Source: Blautia pseudococcoides
GTDB lineage: Bacteria > Bacillota > Clostridia > Lachnospirales > Lachnospiraceae
Reading direction: 5' to 3'
Length of the DNA stretch: 64,000 nt
Assembly: GCF_001689125.2 (NCBI RefSeq)
Contig: NZ_CP015405.2
Span: 649,001 to 713,000, forward strand
How positions within the stretch are numbered: position 1 is the stretch's first letter; the number at the start of each line of letters is the position of its first letter. Made by a program: the position numbers and the translations under genes. This document shows, one piece after another, positions 16,241-24,860 of the stretch. The notes under the pieces were generated by a model. It saw only the letters and a program-made list of their open reading frames with translations, ran no database searches and was not told where the DNA came from.

Positions 16241-16482
16241 GGGGGGCATCTCCCTATGCAACGGTTACAATACCGGGGAATTCTGAAAATGCTTTGACGG
16301 TCCCAGCGTATGATCCGCTGACAGACCATATTCTAACCAATGCAGGCCGCGGGTATACCAGGATTAATCAGATAACACCGGATGTGGCAGCACCGGGATA
16401 TCAGACATCCTGTGCTTTTCTGGATAAACGGTACGATATCCAAATCCAATCTGGGGATATGGAATCCTGGTTTAAAAGATAA
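16241..16482 (+). pseudogene. Fragment of a subtilisin-like (S8) peptidase
   Basis: In the frame of the stop at 16480-16482, the sequence reads ATVTIPGNSENALTVPAYDP, then ILTNAGRGYTRINQITPDVAAPGYQ. This matches the segment of S8 peptidases just before the catalytic GTS-serine motif: the consensus is SSRGPT...KPDVAAPG followed by GTS. The motif itself and everything after it are missing, as is the N-terminal part with the catalytic Asp and His. The base composition is higher in GC than the upstream island. The fragment therefore is what is left of a chromosomal CspB-like peptidase gene interrupted by island arrival or deletion. Confidence 0.75.
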
Positions 16483-16648
16483 AGTAAAGCGGACTTTACA
16501 GAGCTGCAGTTGTCTGTGGCTCTGAAAAGCCTTAAGCCGGGCCTTCAGTTATTACCGAGGAATAGAGATAAGAGCGTCAGTACGGAACCTCTAATTCCTT
16601 TCCGGCTATCTTTTCCATAAGAGCGCGATTATTTTCCCAAGTTAAAAG

Positions 16649-16677
16649 TGGCACAATTTATATAAATACGTTATACT
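16649..16677 (+). promoter_or_regulatory. Probable promoter of the yjdF leader
   Basis: TGGCAC (16649-16654) and TATACT (16672-16677) are 17 bases apart, just upstream of the structured leader beginning near 16703. The -35 box is weak and the -10 box good. Confidence 0.5.
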
Positions 16678-16702
16678 ATAAACGCAAAGATAAAAACACA
16701 AC

Positions 16703-16860
16703 GTATGGAAAAACCATACAGACCCGGCCGGTAGTCCGGGCGCAGTCAGAGCCGACAAATGGCGCAGTCTGTAAGTAACCTTCCTCCTTAGGTCGTCCCT
16801 TCTTTGCCGGACATGTGCAGCGATACACGGAAGGTATTCCTCACAGTCCATTAAAACATT
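16703..16860 (+). promoter_or_regulatory. Probable yjdF (azaaromatic) riboswitch
   Basis: A structured leader precedes the yjdF gene. A first hairpin GTATGG/CCATAC (16703-16719) is followed by a stem TACAGAC/GTCTGTA (16717-16723 with 16767-16773) that encloses CCCGG/CCGGG (16723-16740). More GC-rich paired sequence continues to about 16850, then AAGGAGG at about 16862. In Firmicutes, the yjdF RNA motif is found immediately upstream of yjdF and responds to azaaromatic compounds; position and structure agree. The aptamer consensus could not be aligned here. Confidence 0.7.
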
Positions 16861-16876
16861 TCAAGGAGGAACAAAT

Positions 16877-17296
16877 ATGGACAGAATTTCGATAACAGTG
16901 AAGGTGTTTTTTCAGGACCCCTTTTGGATTGGCCTGTGTGAACGAACAGACAACGGAAGCTGCTCCGTATGTAAAGTCACATTTGGGCCTGAGCCAAAAG
17001 AGTATGAGGTACAGGAATTTATCAGTCAGAACTGGTATCGTTTATGTTTCAGTCCGGCTGTTGCCGAAGCGGGGAGAAGAACAGAGCACAGGAATCCCAA
17101 AAGGATGCAGCGTGAGGTGAAAAAGCAGATGAACCAGACGGGCATCGGCACAAAAGCCCAGCAGGCTCTGAAACTCCAGCATGAGGAAAACAAAGAGAAA
17201 CGTAAATCCTTTACCAAAGAGAAAAGGGAAGAGGAGGATCAGAGAAAATTTGTTCTTAGGCAGCAGAAAAGAAAGGAAAAGCACAGAGGAAGATAA
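16877..17296 (+). CDS. yjdF: YjdF-family protein (DUF2992, 139 aa)
   Basis: The protein begins MDRISITVKVFFQDPFWIGLCER, followed by CKVTFGPEPKEYEVQEFI, the typical DUF2992 core. The tail is basic and helical (QMNQTGIGTKAQQALK then KEEKRK-type repeats), which is the usual C-terminus of YjdF proteins. The role is poorly known; the family is linked to handling azaaromatic or toxic aromatic compounds through the preceding riboswitch. AAGGAGG (about 16862-16868) precedes the ATG. It forms a single-gene transcript, ending in a terminator at 17317. Homology assignment is confident, biochemical function is not. Confidence 0.85.
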   Translation: MDRISITVKVFFQDPFWIGLCERTDNGSCSVCKVTFGPEPKEYEVQEFISQNWYRLCFSPAVAEAGRRTEHRNPKRMQREVKKQMNQTGIGTKAQQALKLQHEENKEKRKSFTKEKREEEDQRKFVLRQQKRKEKHRGR

Positions 17297-17316
17297 TCTC
17301 TTGTGCACTTCAAAAA

Positions 17317-17350
17317 GGCTTGAAACGGGAATTCGTTTCAGGTCTTTTTG
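17317..17350 (+). terminator. Terminator of yjdF
   Basis: CTTGAAACG (17319-17327) pairs with CGTTTCAGG (17334-17342) allowing one G-U pair, followed by TCTTTTTG. Confidence 0.75.
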
Positions 17351-17468
17351 TGTATTGGCAATATATGTTCAAAATGTACAATGTTGAAAAATAATAATGT
17401 ATATTATGATGGATTGTGGTATGATAAAAGAATAACAATATGTGATAGGGTTACAGAGAAATAACTAA

Positions 17469-17663
17469 ATTCTTGTAAGTAAGGGATTGGTAAAACCGGG
17501 AGAAAAATTCAAGAGGAATCAGGTCCTGGCAGTGGTAGAGGCTATGAAGATGGAGACAAATGTAATTGCGCTCATGGATGGAGAGATGGATGAAATCCTT
17601 GTAAAAGAGGGAAAAGAGATTAAAGCTGGGGAACTGCTGATGACAGTTAAGACAGTAAAATAA
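17469..17663 (+). pseudogene. Orphan biotinyl (BCCP-type) domain, likely pyruvate carboxylase remnant
   Basis: The frame contains VKPGEKFKRNQVLAVVEAMK, followed by MET, with EAMKMET being the biotin-attachment motif (biotinylated Lys near residue 28). It ends with LVKEGKEIKAGELLMTVK. Residue order and the tail match the last 65 residues of pyruvate carboxylase or a similar biotin carrier. There is no start codon; the frame is preceded by a stop at 17466-17468, and no other part of the carboxylase is present. It is therefore a 3' remnant of a larger deleted gene. The good terminator following supports a genuine former gene end. Confidence 0.75.
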
Positions 17664-17684
17664 TTGACAGGTAAAATAACCATA

Positions 17685-17733
17685 AAGGGATAAGCGCTGG
17701 TCTGCAGGGGCGGGAAAGTGCTTATCCCTTTAT
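17685..17733 (+). terminator. Terminator after the biotinyl-domain remnant
   Basis: AAGGGATAAGC (17685-17695) pairs perfectly with GCTTATCCCTT (17720-17730) and is followed by T residues. The region from here to the nrdA start at 18011 shows no ORF. Confidence 0.7.
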
Positions 17734-18010
17734 ATATAGAAGGAAAAGTATCAGTATGGTAGAATGATTTTATAAATTGCCGGTCTTTTTCACGATATCG
17801 CCTCACCTGTATTTTTCCATGTATGAATAAAATCCAGAATTAAACTGGACTAAAATTGTTGAGAATGCACGTTCTCTGTGTTACAATGTCAGTGGTCCAC
17901 ATATCCTGATGAGATGCATAACCGTGTTTGTGACTATCCGGTCATTATCATACAGGTATTAGAAAACTGACACAGTGGGCAGAATAGGGAAGAGGAGGCA
18001 GAAGAAAAAC

Positions 18011-20575
18011 ATGATCATTATGAAAAGAAGTGGACAGTCAGAACCCTATGACATACGAAAAATTAAAAATGCGGTATTGCTGGCATTTAAAAGTGTCGGT
18101 CAGCCATATATGAATGAGGAGATTGAAAAAGTTGCAGAGCTGGCAGAACATAAAATTGAAAAATACTGTTTAAATGAGGCACAAAGCGGGCATACGGAGA
18201 CTTTGGAGCCCTGTCAGCTGCAGGTAGAGCAAGTACAGGACATTGTAGAGCGTTCACTCACTGAACTGAATTACTACGAAGTGCTGAAAAGCTTCATATT
18301 ATATAGAAACGAGAGAAGCAGAAGGCGGGAAGTCAGGGGAAAGATCATGGGGTATTTTGGGGAAGCAGGAGAACTGGATATGGTTCTCAAAGATATTCAG
18401 ATTAAATATACAGACCATGTGTATCACCTGGAGCACCTGCTTGCCAAATTTCTCACTTTTTATAGAGAAGGAATCCAGGTGGAAGATCGCCTGGATTTAC
18501 TAAAAAAGGCTGCAGTGGAACTGACGACCCAGGAAGCACCTCTCTGGGAATTTGCCGCGGGCCGTATTTTACACCTGCAGTTTACCTACAGATTAGAGCG
18601 TGAACTGGAAAAGTTTCAGATACACAATTTTTATGATAAGATTCATTGTCTGACAAAGATGGGTCTGTATGGCAGCTATATTTTAGAAAATTATACAAAG
18701 GAGGAGATTCTCCGATACGAGACATACATGCAGGAGGACAGAAATTATCTGTTTAATTATTCCGGTCTGGAGCTTCTTTTAAACCGATATGTGATCAAAA
18801 GCCGCCAGAATGTTCCCCTGGAAAGCGTGCAGGAGATGTTTCTGGGCATTGCTATGCATCTGGCTATGCCGGAAAAGAAGAACAGGGATAAGTGGGTTCG
18901 GCGTTTCTATGACATGCTCAGCACATTAAAGGTGACTATGGCAACCCCCACGCTGTCAAATGCCAGAAAACCATATCACCAGCTTTCCTCCTGCTTCATA
19001 GACACGGTACCGGACAGTCTGGATGGGATTTACCGCAGTATCGACAATTTTGCAAAGGTCAGCAAATTTGGCGGAGGTATGGGGCTGTATTTTGGAAAAG
19101 TAAGGGCAGCAGGCAGTGATATCCGTGGGTTTGAAGGAGCGGCAGGAGGTGTTATCCGCTGGATCAAACTGGCAAATGACACGGCAGTGGCAGTGGACCA
19201 GCTCGGTGTCCGGCAGGGAGCAGTGGCTGTCTATCTGGATGCATGGCACAGAGATCTTCCTGAATTTTTAAGCCTGCGCACAAATAACGGAGATGACAGG
19301 ATGAAAGCCCATGATGTATTCCCGGCGGTCTGCTACCCGGACCTGTTTTGGAAGACAGCGAAAGAAGACATAGAGGCTGACTGGTATCTCATGTGCCCTC
19401 ACGAAATTCTTACGATCAAAGGGTATGCTCTGGAAGATTCCTTCGGTCAGGAGTGGGAGCGGAAATACCAGGAATGTGTGGCTGACAGCAGAATCAAAAA
19501 ACGGGTGATTCCAATCAAGGAACTGATACGCCTGATCATCCGAAGTGCTGCGGAGACAGGTACTCCCTTTACTTTCAACAGGGATATTGTCAACAAAGCC
19601 AATCCAAACAGTCACAAAGGCATAATATACGGCAGTAATCTCTGTACAGAAATTGCCCAGAATATGAGCCCCATTAAACAGGTGGAACAGAGGACGGAAG
19701 TTGTGGACAACGAGACTGTGGTTGTAACTGTTACACAACCGGGAGAATTTGTGGTGTGTAACCTGGCAAGTCTTTCGCTGGGAAGAATTGATGTGGATAA
19801 TAGACAGGAGATAGAGGAGATCACAAGAAATGCTATGCGTGCCCTGGATAATGTTATTGATCTGAACTTCTTTCCGGTTCCCTATGCCAGAATCAATAAC
19901 ATGAAATACCGCCCCGTAGGGCTGGGAGTCAGTGGATATCATCATATGCTGGCAAAGAAGGGGATCCTCTGGGAGTCTGAGGAACATTTACAACTGGTGG
20001 ACCGAATTTTTGAAGACATCAATTTTGCGGCTGTGAGAGCGAGCTGTGAAAATGCGGAGGAAAAGGGAAGTTACTCGTATTTTCCGGGAAGTGAGTGGGA
20101 AAGTGGTGCTTATTTTGAAAAACGGGCATATGTCTCGGAGCGCTGGTGTTCTCTCAAAAACCAGGTGAAGTTAAAAGGGATGCGCAATGGTTATCTCCTT
20201 GCAGTTGCTCCAACAAGCAGCACCAGCATGATCGCGGGAACAACAGCAGGTGTTGACCCGGTGATGAACCGGTATTTTCTGGAGGAGAAAAAGAACGGCC
20301 TTGTGCCCAGGGTGGCACCGGAGCTTAATACAGACACTTATTGGTATTACAAAAATGCTCATCATATCAATCAGGAATGGTCTGTCCGTGCCTGTGGAAT
20401 CCGGCAGCGCCATATTGACCAGGCACAGAGTATGAATCTGTATATTACCAATGACTATACTTTCCGCCAGGTACTTAATTTGTACCTGCTCGCCTGGGAG
20501 GAAGAGGTGAAGACCATATACTATATCCGTTCTAGAAGCCTGGAAGTGGAAGAATGCGAGGTGTGCGCAAGCTGA
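18011..20575 (+). CDS. nrdA: Ribonucleoside-diphosphate reductase alpha subunit, class Ia (854 aa)
   Basis: The enzyme reduces ribonucleoside diphosphates to deoxyribonucleotides together with the beta subunit encoded next. An ATP-cone regulatory domain is at the N-terminus (KRSGQSEPYDIRKIKNAVLLAFK, residues 4-95). The catalytic barrel has SSCFIDTVPDSLDGIY (active-site cysteine), NLCTEI (Asn-Cys-Glu of the active site) and PTSSTSMIAGTTAGVDPVMNRYF. The last residues EECEVCAS hold the C-terminal Cys pair used in re-reduction. The start at 18011 is chosen over an earlier GTG at 17975 because AGAGGAGG lies about 13 bases upstream. It overlaps nrdB by one base (TGATG), so the two are coupled. Length is usual for the family. 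Confidence 0.95.
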   Translation: MIIMKRSGQSEPYDIRKIKNAVLLAFKSVGQPYMNEEIEKVAELAEHKIEKYCLNEAQSGHTETLEPCQLQVEQVQDIVERSLTELNYYEVLKSFILYRNERSRRREVRGKIMGYFGEAGELDMVLKDIQIKYTDHVYHLEHLLAKFLTFYREGIQVEDRLDLLKKAAVELTTQEAPLWEFAAGRILHLQFTYRLERELEKFQIHNFYDKIHCLTKMGLYGSYILENYTKEEILRYETYMQEDRNYLFNYSGLELLLNRYVIKSRQNVPLESVQEMFLGIAMHLAMPEKKNRDKWVRRFYDMLSTLKVTMATPTLSNARKPYHQLSSCFIDTVPDSLDGIYRSIDNFAKVSKFGGGMGLYFGKVRAAGSDIRGFEGAAGGVIRWIKLANDTAVAVDQLGVRQGAVAVYLDAWHRDLPEFLSLRTNNGDDRMKAHDVFPAVCYPDLFWKTAKEDIEADWYLMCPHEILTIKGYALEDSFGQEWERKYQECVADSRIKKRVIPIKELIRLIIRSAAETGTPFTFNRDIVNKANPNSHKGIIYGSNLCTEIAQNMSPIKQVEQRTEVVDNETVVVTVTQPGEFVVCNLASLSLGRIDVDNRQEIEEITRNAMRALDNVIDLNFFPVPYARINNMKYRPVGLGVSGYHHMLAKKGILWESEEHLQLVDRIFEDINFAAVRASCENAEEKGSYSYFPGSEWESGAYFEKRAYVSERWCSLKNQVKLKGMRNGYLLAVAPTSSTSMIAGTTAGVDPVMNRYFLEEKKNGLVPRVAPELNTDTYWYYKNAHHINQEWSVRACGIRQRHIDQAQSMNLYITNDYTFRQVLNLYLLAWEEEVKTIYYIRSRSLEVEECEVCAS

Positions 20576-21615
20576 TGGAAATGAAGAAAAAGCCTTTGTT
20601 TAATCCACAGGGTGACTGTGAAATACAGCACCGTAAAATGGTGGGAGGCAATACAACAAATCTCAATGACTTTAATAATATGAAATATACCTGGGTCAGT
20701 GACTGGTACCGCCAGGCCATGAATAACTTCTGGATTCCGGAGGAGATTAATCTGAATGTGGATGTGAGAGATTACCCCGGACTGTCACAAAAAGAGAGAC
20801 GTGCTTATGATAAGATTCTGTCTTTTCTTGTCTTTCTGGACAGTATTCAAACTGCCAACCTGCCTGCAGTCAGTGAGTATATTACTGCAAATGAGGTGAA
20901 TCTCTGCCTTTCCATCCAGGCCTTCCAGGAGGCAGTACACAGCCAGAGCTACAGTTATATGCTGGACACCATCTGTGAGCCGCAGAAACGTACGGAAGTT
21001 TTGTACCAGTGGAGAGATGATGAGCATTTGCTGAAAAGAAATACTTTTATCGGCAGCCTGTATAATGATTTCCAACAGAAAAAGGACATGTTTACCTTTA
21101 TGAAAACCATTGTAGCCAATTATGTATTGGAGGGCGTTTATTTTTACAGCGGATTTATGTTTTTTTACAATTTGGGCAGGAACCATAAAATGCCGGGCAC
21201 TGCACAGGTCATCCGCTATATCAACCGGGATGAAAATACACATCTCTGGCTGTTCAGAAACATTCTTATGGAATTGAAAAAAGAGGAGCCGGAAATGTTT
21301 ACGGAAGATAAAGTAAAAATCTACCGTGGGATGATAAAAGAAGGATGCGAACAGGAGATGACCTGGGGGGCCTATGTGATTGGGGAGGACATTGCGGGTC
21401 TTAACGGAGAAATGGTAAGGGATTATATAAAATATCTGGGTAATCTGAGATGTTTCAGTCTGGGATTTGAAGGGATTTATCAGGGCCATGATACAGAACC
21501 GGAGAGCATGCGCTGGGTAGGTCAGTACAGTAATGCAAACCTGATCAAAACCGATTTTTTTGAAGCCAAAAGTACGGCCTATGCAAAGAGCAGCGCGCTG
21601 GTGGATGATCTATAA
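20575..21615 (+). CDS. nrdB: Ribonucleoside-diphosphate reductase beta subunit, class Ia (346 aa)
   Basis: This small subunit holds a diiron-tyrosyl radical that is passed to NrdA. The iron ligands are in place: FLDSIQ (Asp), QEAVHSQSY (Glu, His and, four residues after the His, the radical Tyr), VLEGVYFYSGF (Glu), and NRDENTHLWLF (Glu and His). The start at 20575 follows GAGGTG and overlaps the last base of the nrdA stop codon. An in-frame ATG at 20554 lies inside nrdA and is not favoured. Presence of the oxygen-using class Ia enzyme in an anaerobe-like genome is common for genes used under micro-oxic stress. Confidence 0.95.
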   Translation: MEMKKKPLFNPQGDCEIQHRKMVGGNTTNLNDFNNMKYTWVSDWYRQAMNNFWIPEEINLNVDVRDYPGLSQKERRAYDKILSFLVFLDSIQTANLPAVSEYITANEVNLCLSIQAFQEAVHSQSYSYMLDTICEPQKRTEVLYQWRDDEHLLKRNTFIGSLYNDFQQKKDMFTFMKTIVANYVLEGVYFYSGFMFFYNLGRNHKMPGTAQVIRYINRDENTHLWLFRNILMELKKEEPEMFTEDKVKIYRGMIKEGCEQEMTWGAYVIGEDIAGLNGEMVRDYIKYLGNLRCFSLGFEGIYQGHDTEPESMRWVGQYSNANLIKTDFFEAKSTAYAKSSALVDDL

Positions 21616-21834
21616 TCAATATGGTGCTGCCAGTGACGATCAGATTGTGATTCTCAGTCCATTCATAAAAAATAGTGGGCGGTGGCTTTTTCTGTCTGCG
21701 GCACAAGTGTTGTTTTCGGATTCTTTTTTATGTATAATTAACTGTATAGCAAAATGGTTAAGAGGAACATTTCATGCGGCTGAGTTACAGGGGGCAAAGG
21801 AAAAGAATTGAAAGAGTGACGGAAAGGACAGTAA

Positions 21835-22812
21835 ATGAAAAAGTATATAATGGGTATGGATCTGGGAGGAACGAATATCAAGACCTCTCTGTTTACAAAC
21901 GATTTCTCCCCGGTGGCTGAACAGAGGACACCTACCATGGTGCATCTGGGGGCAGAAGGGGTTTTGGAACGGATGGAAGAAAATATCAGGGATCTGCTTT
22001 TAAAGGCAGGAACATCGCTTCCGGAAGTGGAAGTTATGGGAATCGGGGTGCCGGGCCTTCTGGATATAGATAATGGCATATCCCTGTTTTCGCCAAATTT
22101 TCCAAAATGGGAGAATGTTCCCATTGTCCATTGGTTTAGGAAACGGTTAGGGATTCCGGTGTTTATTGACAATGACGTCCGTGTAAATCTGTATGGGGAA
22201 TGTTTTTTTGGTGCAGGCAAAGGGAAAAAGAATGTTGTGCTTCTGACTTTGGGCACCGGATTGGGGGCAGGGGTCATGATTGATGGACATATTCTGTATG
22301 GGGCAACCGGCAGTATGGGGGAAATCGGTCATATGAATATGTACAGGGAGGGACGGCCCTGCCGCTGTAAAAGCTCGGGCTGCCTGGGGCGGTATGTGTC
22401 AGCGTTGGGACTTTTGCGCACCGTGAAGGAAAAGATAGAGGCAAAAGAGGAGACAATACTTACAGCATGGACCCATGATCCGGAAGAGATTACAGCTAAG
22501 ATGGTATCCAGAGCCTTTGATGCGGGTGATACGCTTGCGAGAGAGGCTATGGAGGAAACAGGGGAAATCCTGGGGTATGGCCTTGTAAATGTGATCAACC
22601 TATATAACCCGGAGTGTATCATAATTGGGGGCGGCATGTCTGCGGCAGGGGAACGTCTGCTGTCAAAGGCAAGGGAGATTGTGGATACCCATGCATTGGA
22701 GATATCCGGAAAAGCCTGCACAATTGTAACAGCCCAACTGGGAGACGCATCGGGAATGCTGGGGGCAGCCAAAGCCGCTGCCATTAAAAATAGTAACAGA
22801 ACAGAAGTATAG
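21835..22812 (+). CDS. ROK-family glucokinase (325 aa)
   Basis: The protein probably phosphorylates glucose or a related hexose. It has the N-terminal ATP-binding DLGGTNIKTSLF, the active site Asp in PVFIDNDVRVNLYGE, the LGTGLGAGVMIDG phosphate loop, and the ROK zinc motif GHM...CRCKSSGCLGRY (about residues 165-185; His plus three Cys). Length is typical. ROK proteins with no DNA-binding domain act as kinases rather than repressors, which fits here. It is a single-gene unit ending at the bidirectional terminator 22814-22866. Substrate is not determinable from sequence alone. Confidence 0.85.
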   Translation: MKKYIMGMDLGGTNIKTSLFTNDFSPVAEQRTPTMVHLGAEGVLERMEENIRDLLLKAGTSLPEVEVMGIGVPGLLDIDNGISLFSPNFPKWENVPIVHWFRKRLGIPVFIDNDVRVNLYGECFFGAGKGKKNVVLLTLGTGLGAGVMIDGHILYGATGSMGEIGHMNMYREGRPCRCKSSGCLGRYVSALGLLRTVKEKIEAKEETILTAWTHDPEEITAKMVSRAFDAGDTLAREAMEETGEILGYGLVNVINLYNPECIIIGGGMSAAGERLLSKAREIVDTHALEISGKACTIVTAQLGDASGMLGAAKAAAIKNSNRTEV

Positions 22813-22813
22813 T

Positions 22814-22866
22814 ATAAATATCCGGTTCACGCAAAGGAGTAGTCTATGCATGAGCCGGATATTTAT
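22814..22866. terminator. Bidirectional terminator between rok and the MATE gene
   Basis: ATAAATATCCGGTTCA (22814-22829) pairs with TGAGCCGGATATTTAT (22851-22866) with one G-U pair, between two convergent genes. Confidence 0.75.
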
Positions 22867-22884
22867 ACTTTCATCCAGGCAAAG

Positions 22885-24240
22885 TCAGCCAACCAGTTTT
22901 TTTAGTTTCCATTTACCGCTCTGTACGCGGATAAAGGAGAATATAGCACCAATTCCCCAGCCGATGGGGATTGACCACCAGATCGCACTGGCACCGATGA
23001 AATGAGCCAGAAGGTATGCGATGGCAACTCTGGAAAACAGATTAGACATGGAACTCAGCATAAAGGCACCCATATCTCCGGCACCTCTCAAAAGACCGTT
23101 GCCTACGAACATCAGTCCCATTAATACATAAAATACGGAGACTGTTTTCATGTATTTCAGTCCGTATCCCATAGCACTTCCATCTGAACCGCGGTTCAGG
23201 AACAGGGTGAGGAGCTGGGGGCCGAAGAGATAAATTATGCCGGTGATGATCAGGGAGAAAATAAGTACCATGAGCAGACAGGCTTTATAACCCTGAACCA
23301 CCCGTTTTTCTTTTCCGGCACCGATATTCTGTGCGGTATAACTTGACATGGCGTTTGAAAAGTTCATATTTGGCATCATAGCCAGCGTATCAATTTTTGT
23401 TGCTGCTGTATATCCGGCTACAAATACTTTGCCGTAGGAGTTGACCAGTCCCTGCATGAACATCATACTCAGTGAGACAATGGACTGCTGCAGCATTGAG
23501 GGAACACCGACACGGGCGATTCTCCGGGCAGCGCTGGCTTCGAAAAGAGAAAACTTTTTGTTTGCGGCAGCAGGTTCATTTTCCATATTCTTCATTCTTT
23601 TAATGAGCACAAAGAAGGAGGCCACTGCGCACAGGCCCTGTGCGATCAGCGTTGCCCAGGCGACACCTGCCACACCCATATGGAAACGAATGACAAAGAG
23701 CAGATCAAGCCCGATGTTTGTCAGAGCAGATACCATAAGAAATTTAAGCGGTGTATTGCTGTCTCCCAGGGCGTTGTAAATGCCGTTTAATGTATTGTAG
23801 AGAAACAGGAAAACAGCGCCTCCAAAATAAATACGCAGATAGGTAAGTGAGTCTGCCATGATATCCGCATCTGTTCCCAAAAGTTTCAGAAGCGGTTCGG
23901 CAGCCAGCTCGCCGGCCGCCATGATCGCCAGTCCGATGACACCCAGAGCGATCAGTGCAGTGGAGATGGTGGTCTTCATTTCCCGGATCTGGCCGGCTCC
24001 AAAGAGCTGGGAAATGACAACCGTACATCCCATGGAGAGGCCGGCAGCGATTGCTACAGCCAGAAAAACAACAGGGAAGGAGGAGCCTACCGCTGCAAGC
24101 GCATCCTCACCTACAAACTTTCCAACTACCATGGAATCCACCATATTGTATAGCTGCTGAAAAAAGTTTCCGATAACCATAGGAAGCGCGAAGAAAAAGA
24201 GCAGCTTCAGAGGTTTGCCTTCCGTCAGATTTTTTACCAT
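22885..24240 (-). CDS. MATE-family multidrug efflux transporter (451 aa)
   Basis: This is a twelve-helix sodium- or proton-driven drug/metabolite antiporter of the inner membrane. The N-terminal MVKNLTEGKPLKLLFFFALP, with QQLYNMVDSMVVGKFVGEDA, is the typical first MATE segment, repeated in the second half (GVPSMLQQSIVSLSMMFMQGLVN). It follows directly after the marR stop codon (TAA then ATG) with AAGGGGGG as ribosome binding site, so the two genes form one transcript. The marR-MATE arrangement is as in mepR-mepA, which suggests that the transporter is induced by its own substrates through the regulator. Substrate unknown. Confidence 0.9.
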   Translation of the reverse strand: MVKNLTEGKPLKLLFFFALPMVIGNFFQQLYNMVDSMVVGKFVGEDALAAVGSSFPVVFLAVAIAAGLSMGCTVVISQLFGAGQIREMKTTISTALIALGVIGLAIMAAGELAAEPLLKLLGTDADIMADSLTYLRIYFGGAVFLFLYNTLNGIYNALGDSNTPLKFLMVSALTNIGLDLLFVIRFHMGVAGVAWATLIAQGLCAVASFFVLIKRMKNMENEPAAANKKFSLFEASAARRIARVGVPSMLQQSIVSLSMMFMQGLVNSYGKVFVAGYTAATKIDTLAMMPNMNFSNAMSSYTAQNIGAGKEKRVVQGYKACLLMVLIFSLIITGIIYLFGPQLLTLFLNRGSDGSAMGYGLKYMKTVSVFYVLMGLMFVGNGLLRGAGDMGAFMLSSMSNLFSRVAIAYLLAHFIGASAIWWSIPIGWGIGAIFSFIRVQSGKWKLKKLVG

Positions 24241-24666
24241 TTAAATCCCCCCCTTTTTTCTGTATGTAACTGCATTATTTGCAATTCGTTTGATGTGGTC
24301 CTGATGTATTTGCTGTTCCTCCTCGGAAAAGCCGGCATAGCATATTTGGTCCCAGGTTTTGTAGATATCCCGGATATGTTCATAAATCTCCCCGCCTTTA
24401 TCTGTCAGAGATACAAATTTTTGACGACGGTCGCGTTCATTGATCTTGCGGCATATAAGACCTTTCTCCTCAAGAGATGCCAGGTTCTTTGCAATCCTGC
24501 CTTTATCCAGATTCAGATAATCCGCCATTTCCTCCTGACTGCAGCTTTTATCCTTGAGGATACGGATCAGCCTGCCTTCCAGGGGAATCAGCCCGTACCT
24601 TTCCATCTCACCCCTTACATATGACAATTCGCAGCGTCGTATGATGCTGACAAAATGATTATTCAT
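24241..24666 (-). CDS. MarR-family transcriptional regulator (141 aa)
   Basis: A winged-helix repressor of the MarR family. Helical N-terminus, HTH at about residues 45-70 (CSQEEMADYLNLDKGRIAKNLA), wing with ERDRRQKFVSLTDKGGEIYE, and C-terminal dimer helix. The start is supported by AAGGAGG ten bases upstream. It is the first gene of the marR-MATE transcript, and the palindromes at 24688-24717 in its promoter region suggest autorepression relieved by drugs or phenolic ligands. Family assignment is secure, ligand unknown. Confidence 0.9.
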   Translation of the reverse strand: MNNHFVSIIRRCELSYVRGEMERYGLIPLEGRLIRILKDKSCSQEEMADYLNLDKGRIAKNLASLEEKGLICRKINERDRRQKFVSLTDKGGEIYEHIRDIYKTWDQICYAGFSEEEQQIHQDHIKRIANNAVTYRKKGGI

Positions 24667-24687
24667 ATAACTGCCTCCTTGAAATTG

Positions 24688-24717
24688 GTTGTAATTTACA
24701 ACTGTTGCATGGACAAC
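24688..24717. promoter_or_regulatory. Likely MarR operator sites
   Basis: GTTGTAATTTACAAC (24688-24702) is a perfect 7-bp inverted repeat around a central base. GTTG-N6-CAAC at 24704-24717 forms a second, weaker site. Their position just before the marR start fits the TTGTA/TACAA type operators recognised by MarR-family repressors. Confidence 0.65.
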
Positions 24718-24860
24718 TATTTATTATATGTATGTAAAAGGAAAATGTCAACATGAAATATTTATATATGTTATACTGAGGATTAATAGGCCGCTGTTCA
24801 TTGATCACAGTTCCGGGTAATATTTATAACGTGAAGATGCCGGATGAGAAAGGAGTATGA

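Noticed and set aside
19268..19987. Long antisense frames within nrdA and elsewhere in core genes
   Set aside because: They are shadows of strongly coding plus-strand genes with no independent start signals.
22274..22784. Minus-strand frames within the ROK gene
   Set aside because: Shadows of the glucokinase gene; no starts or family patterns.
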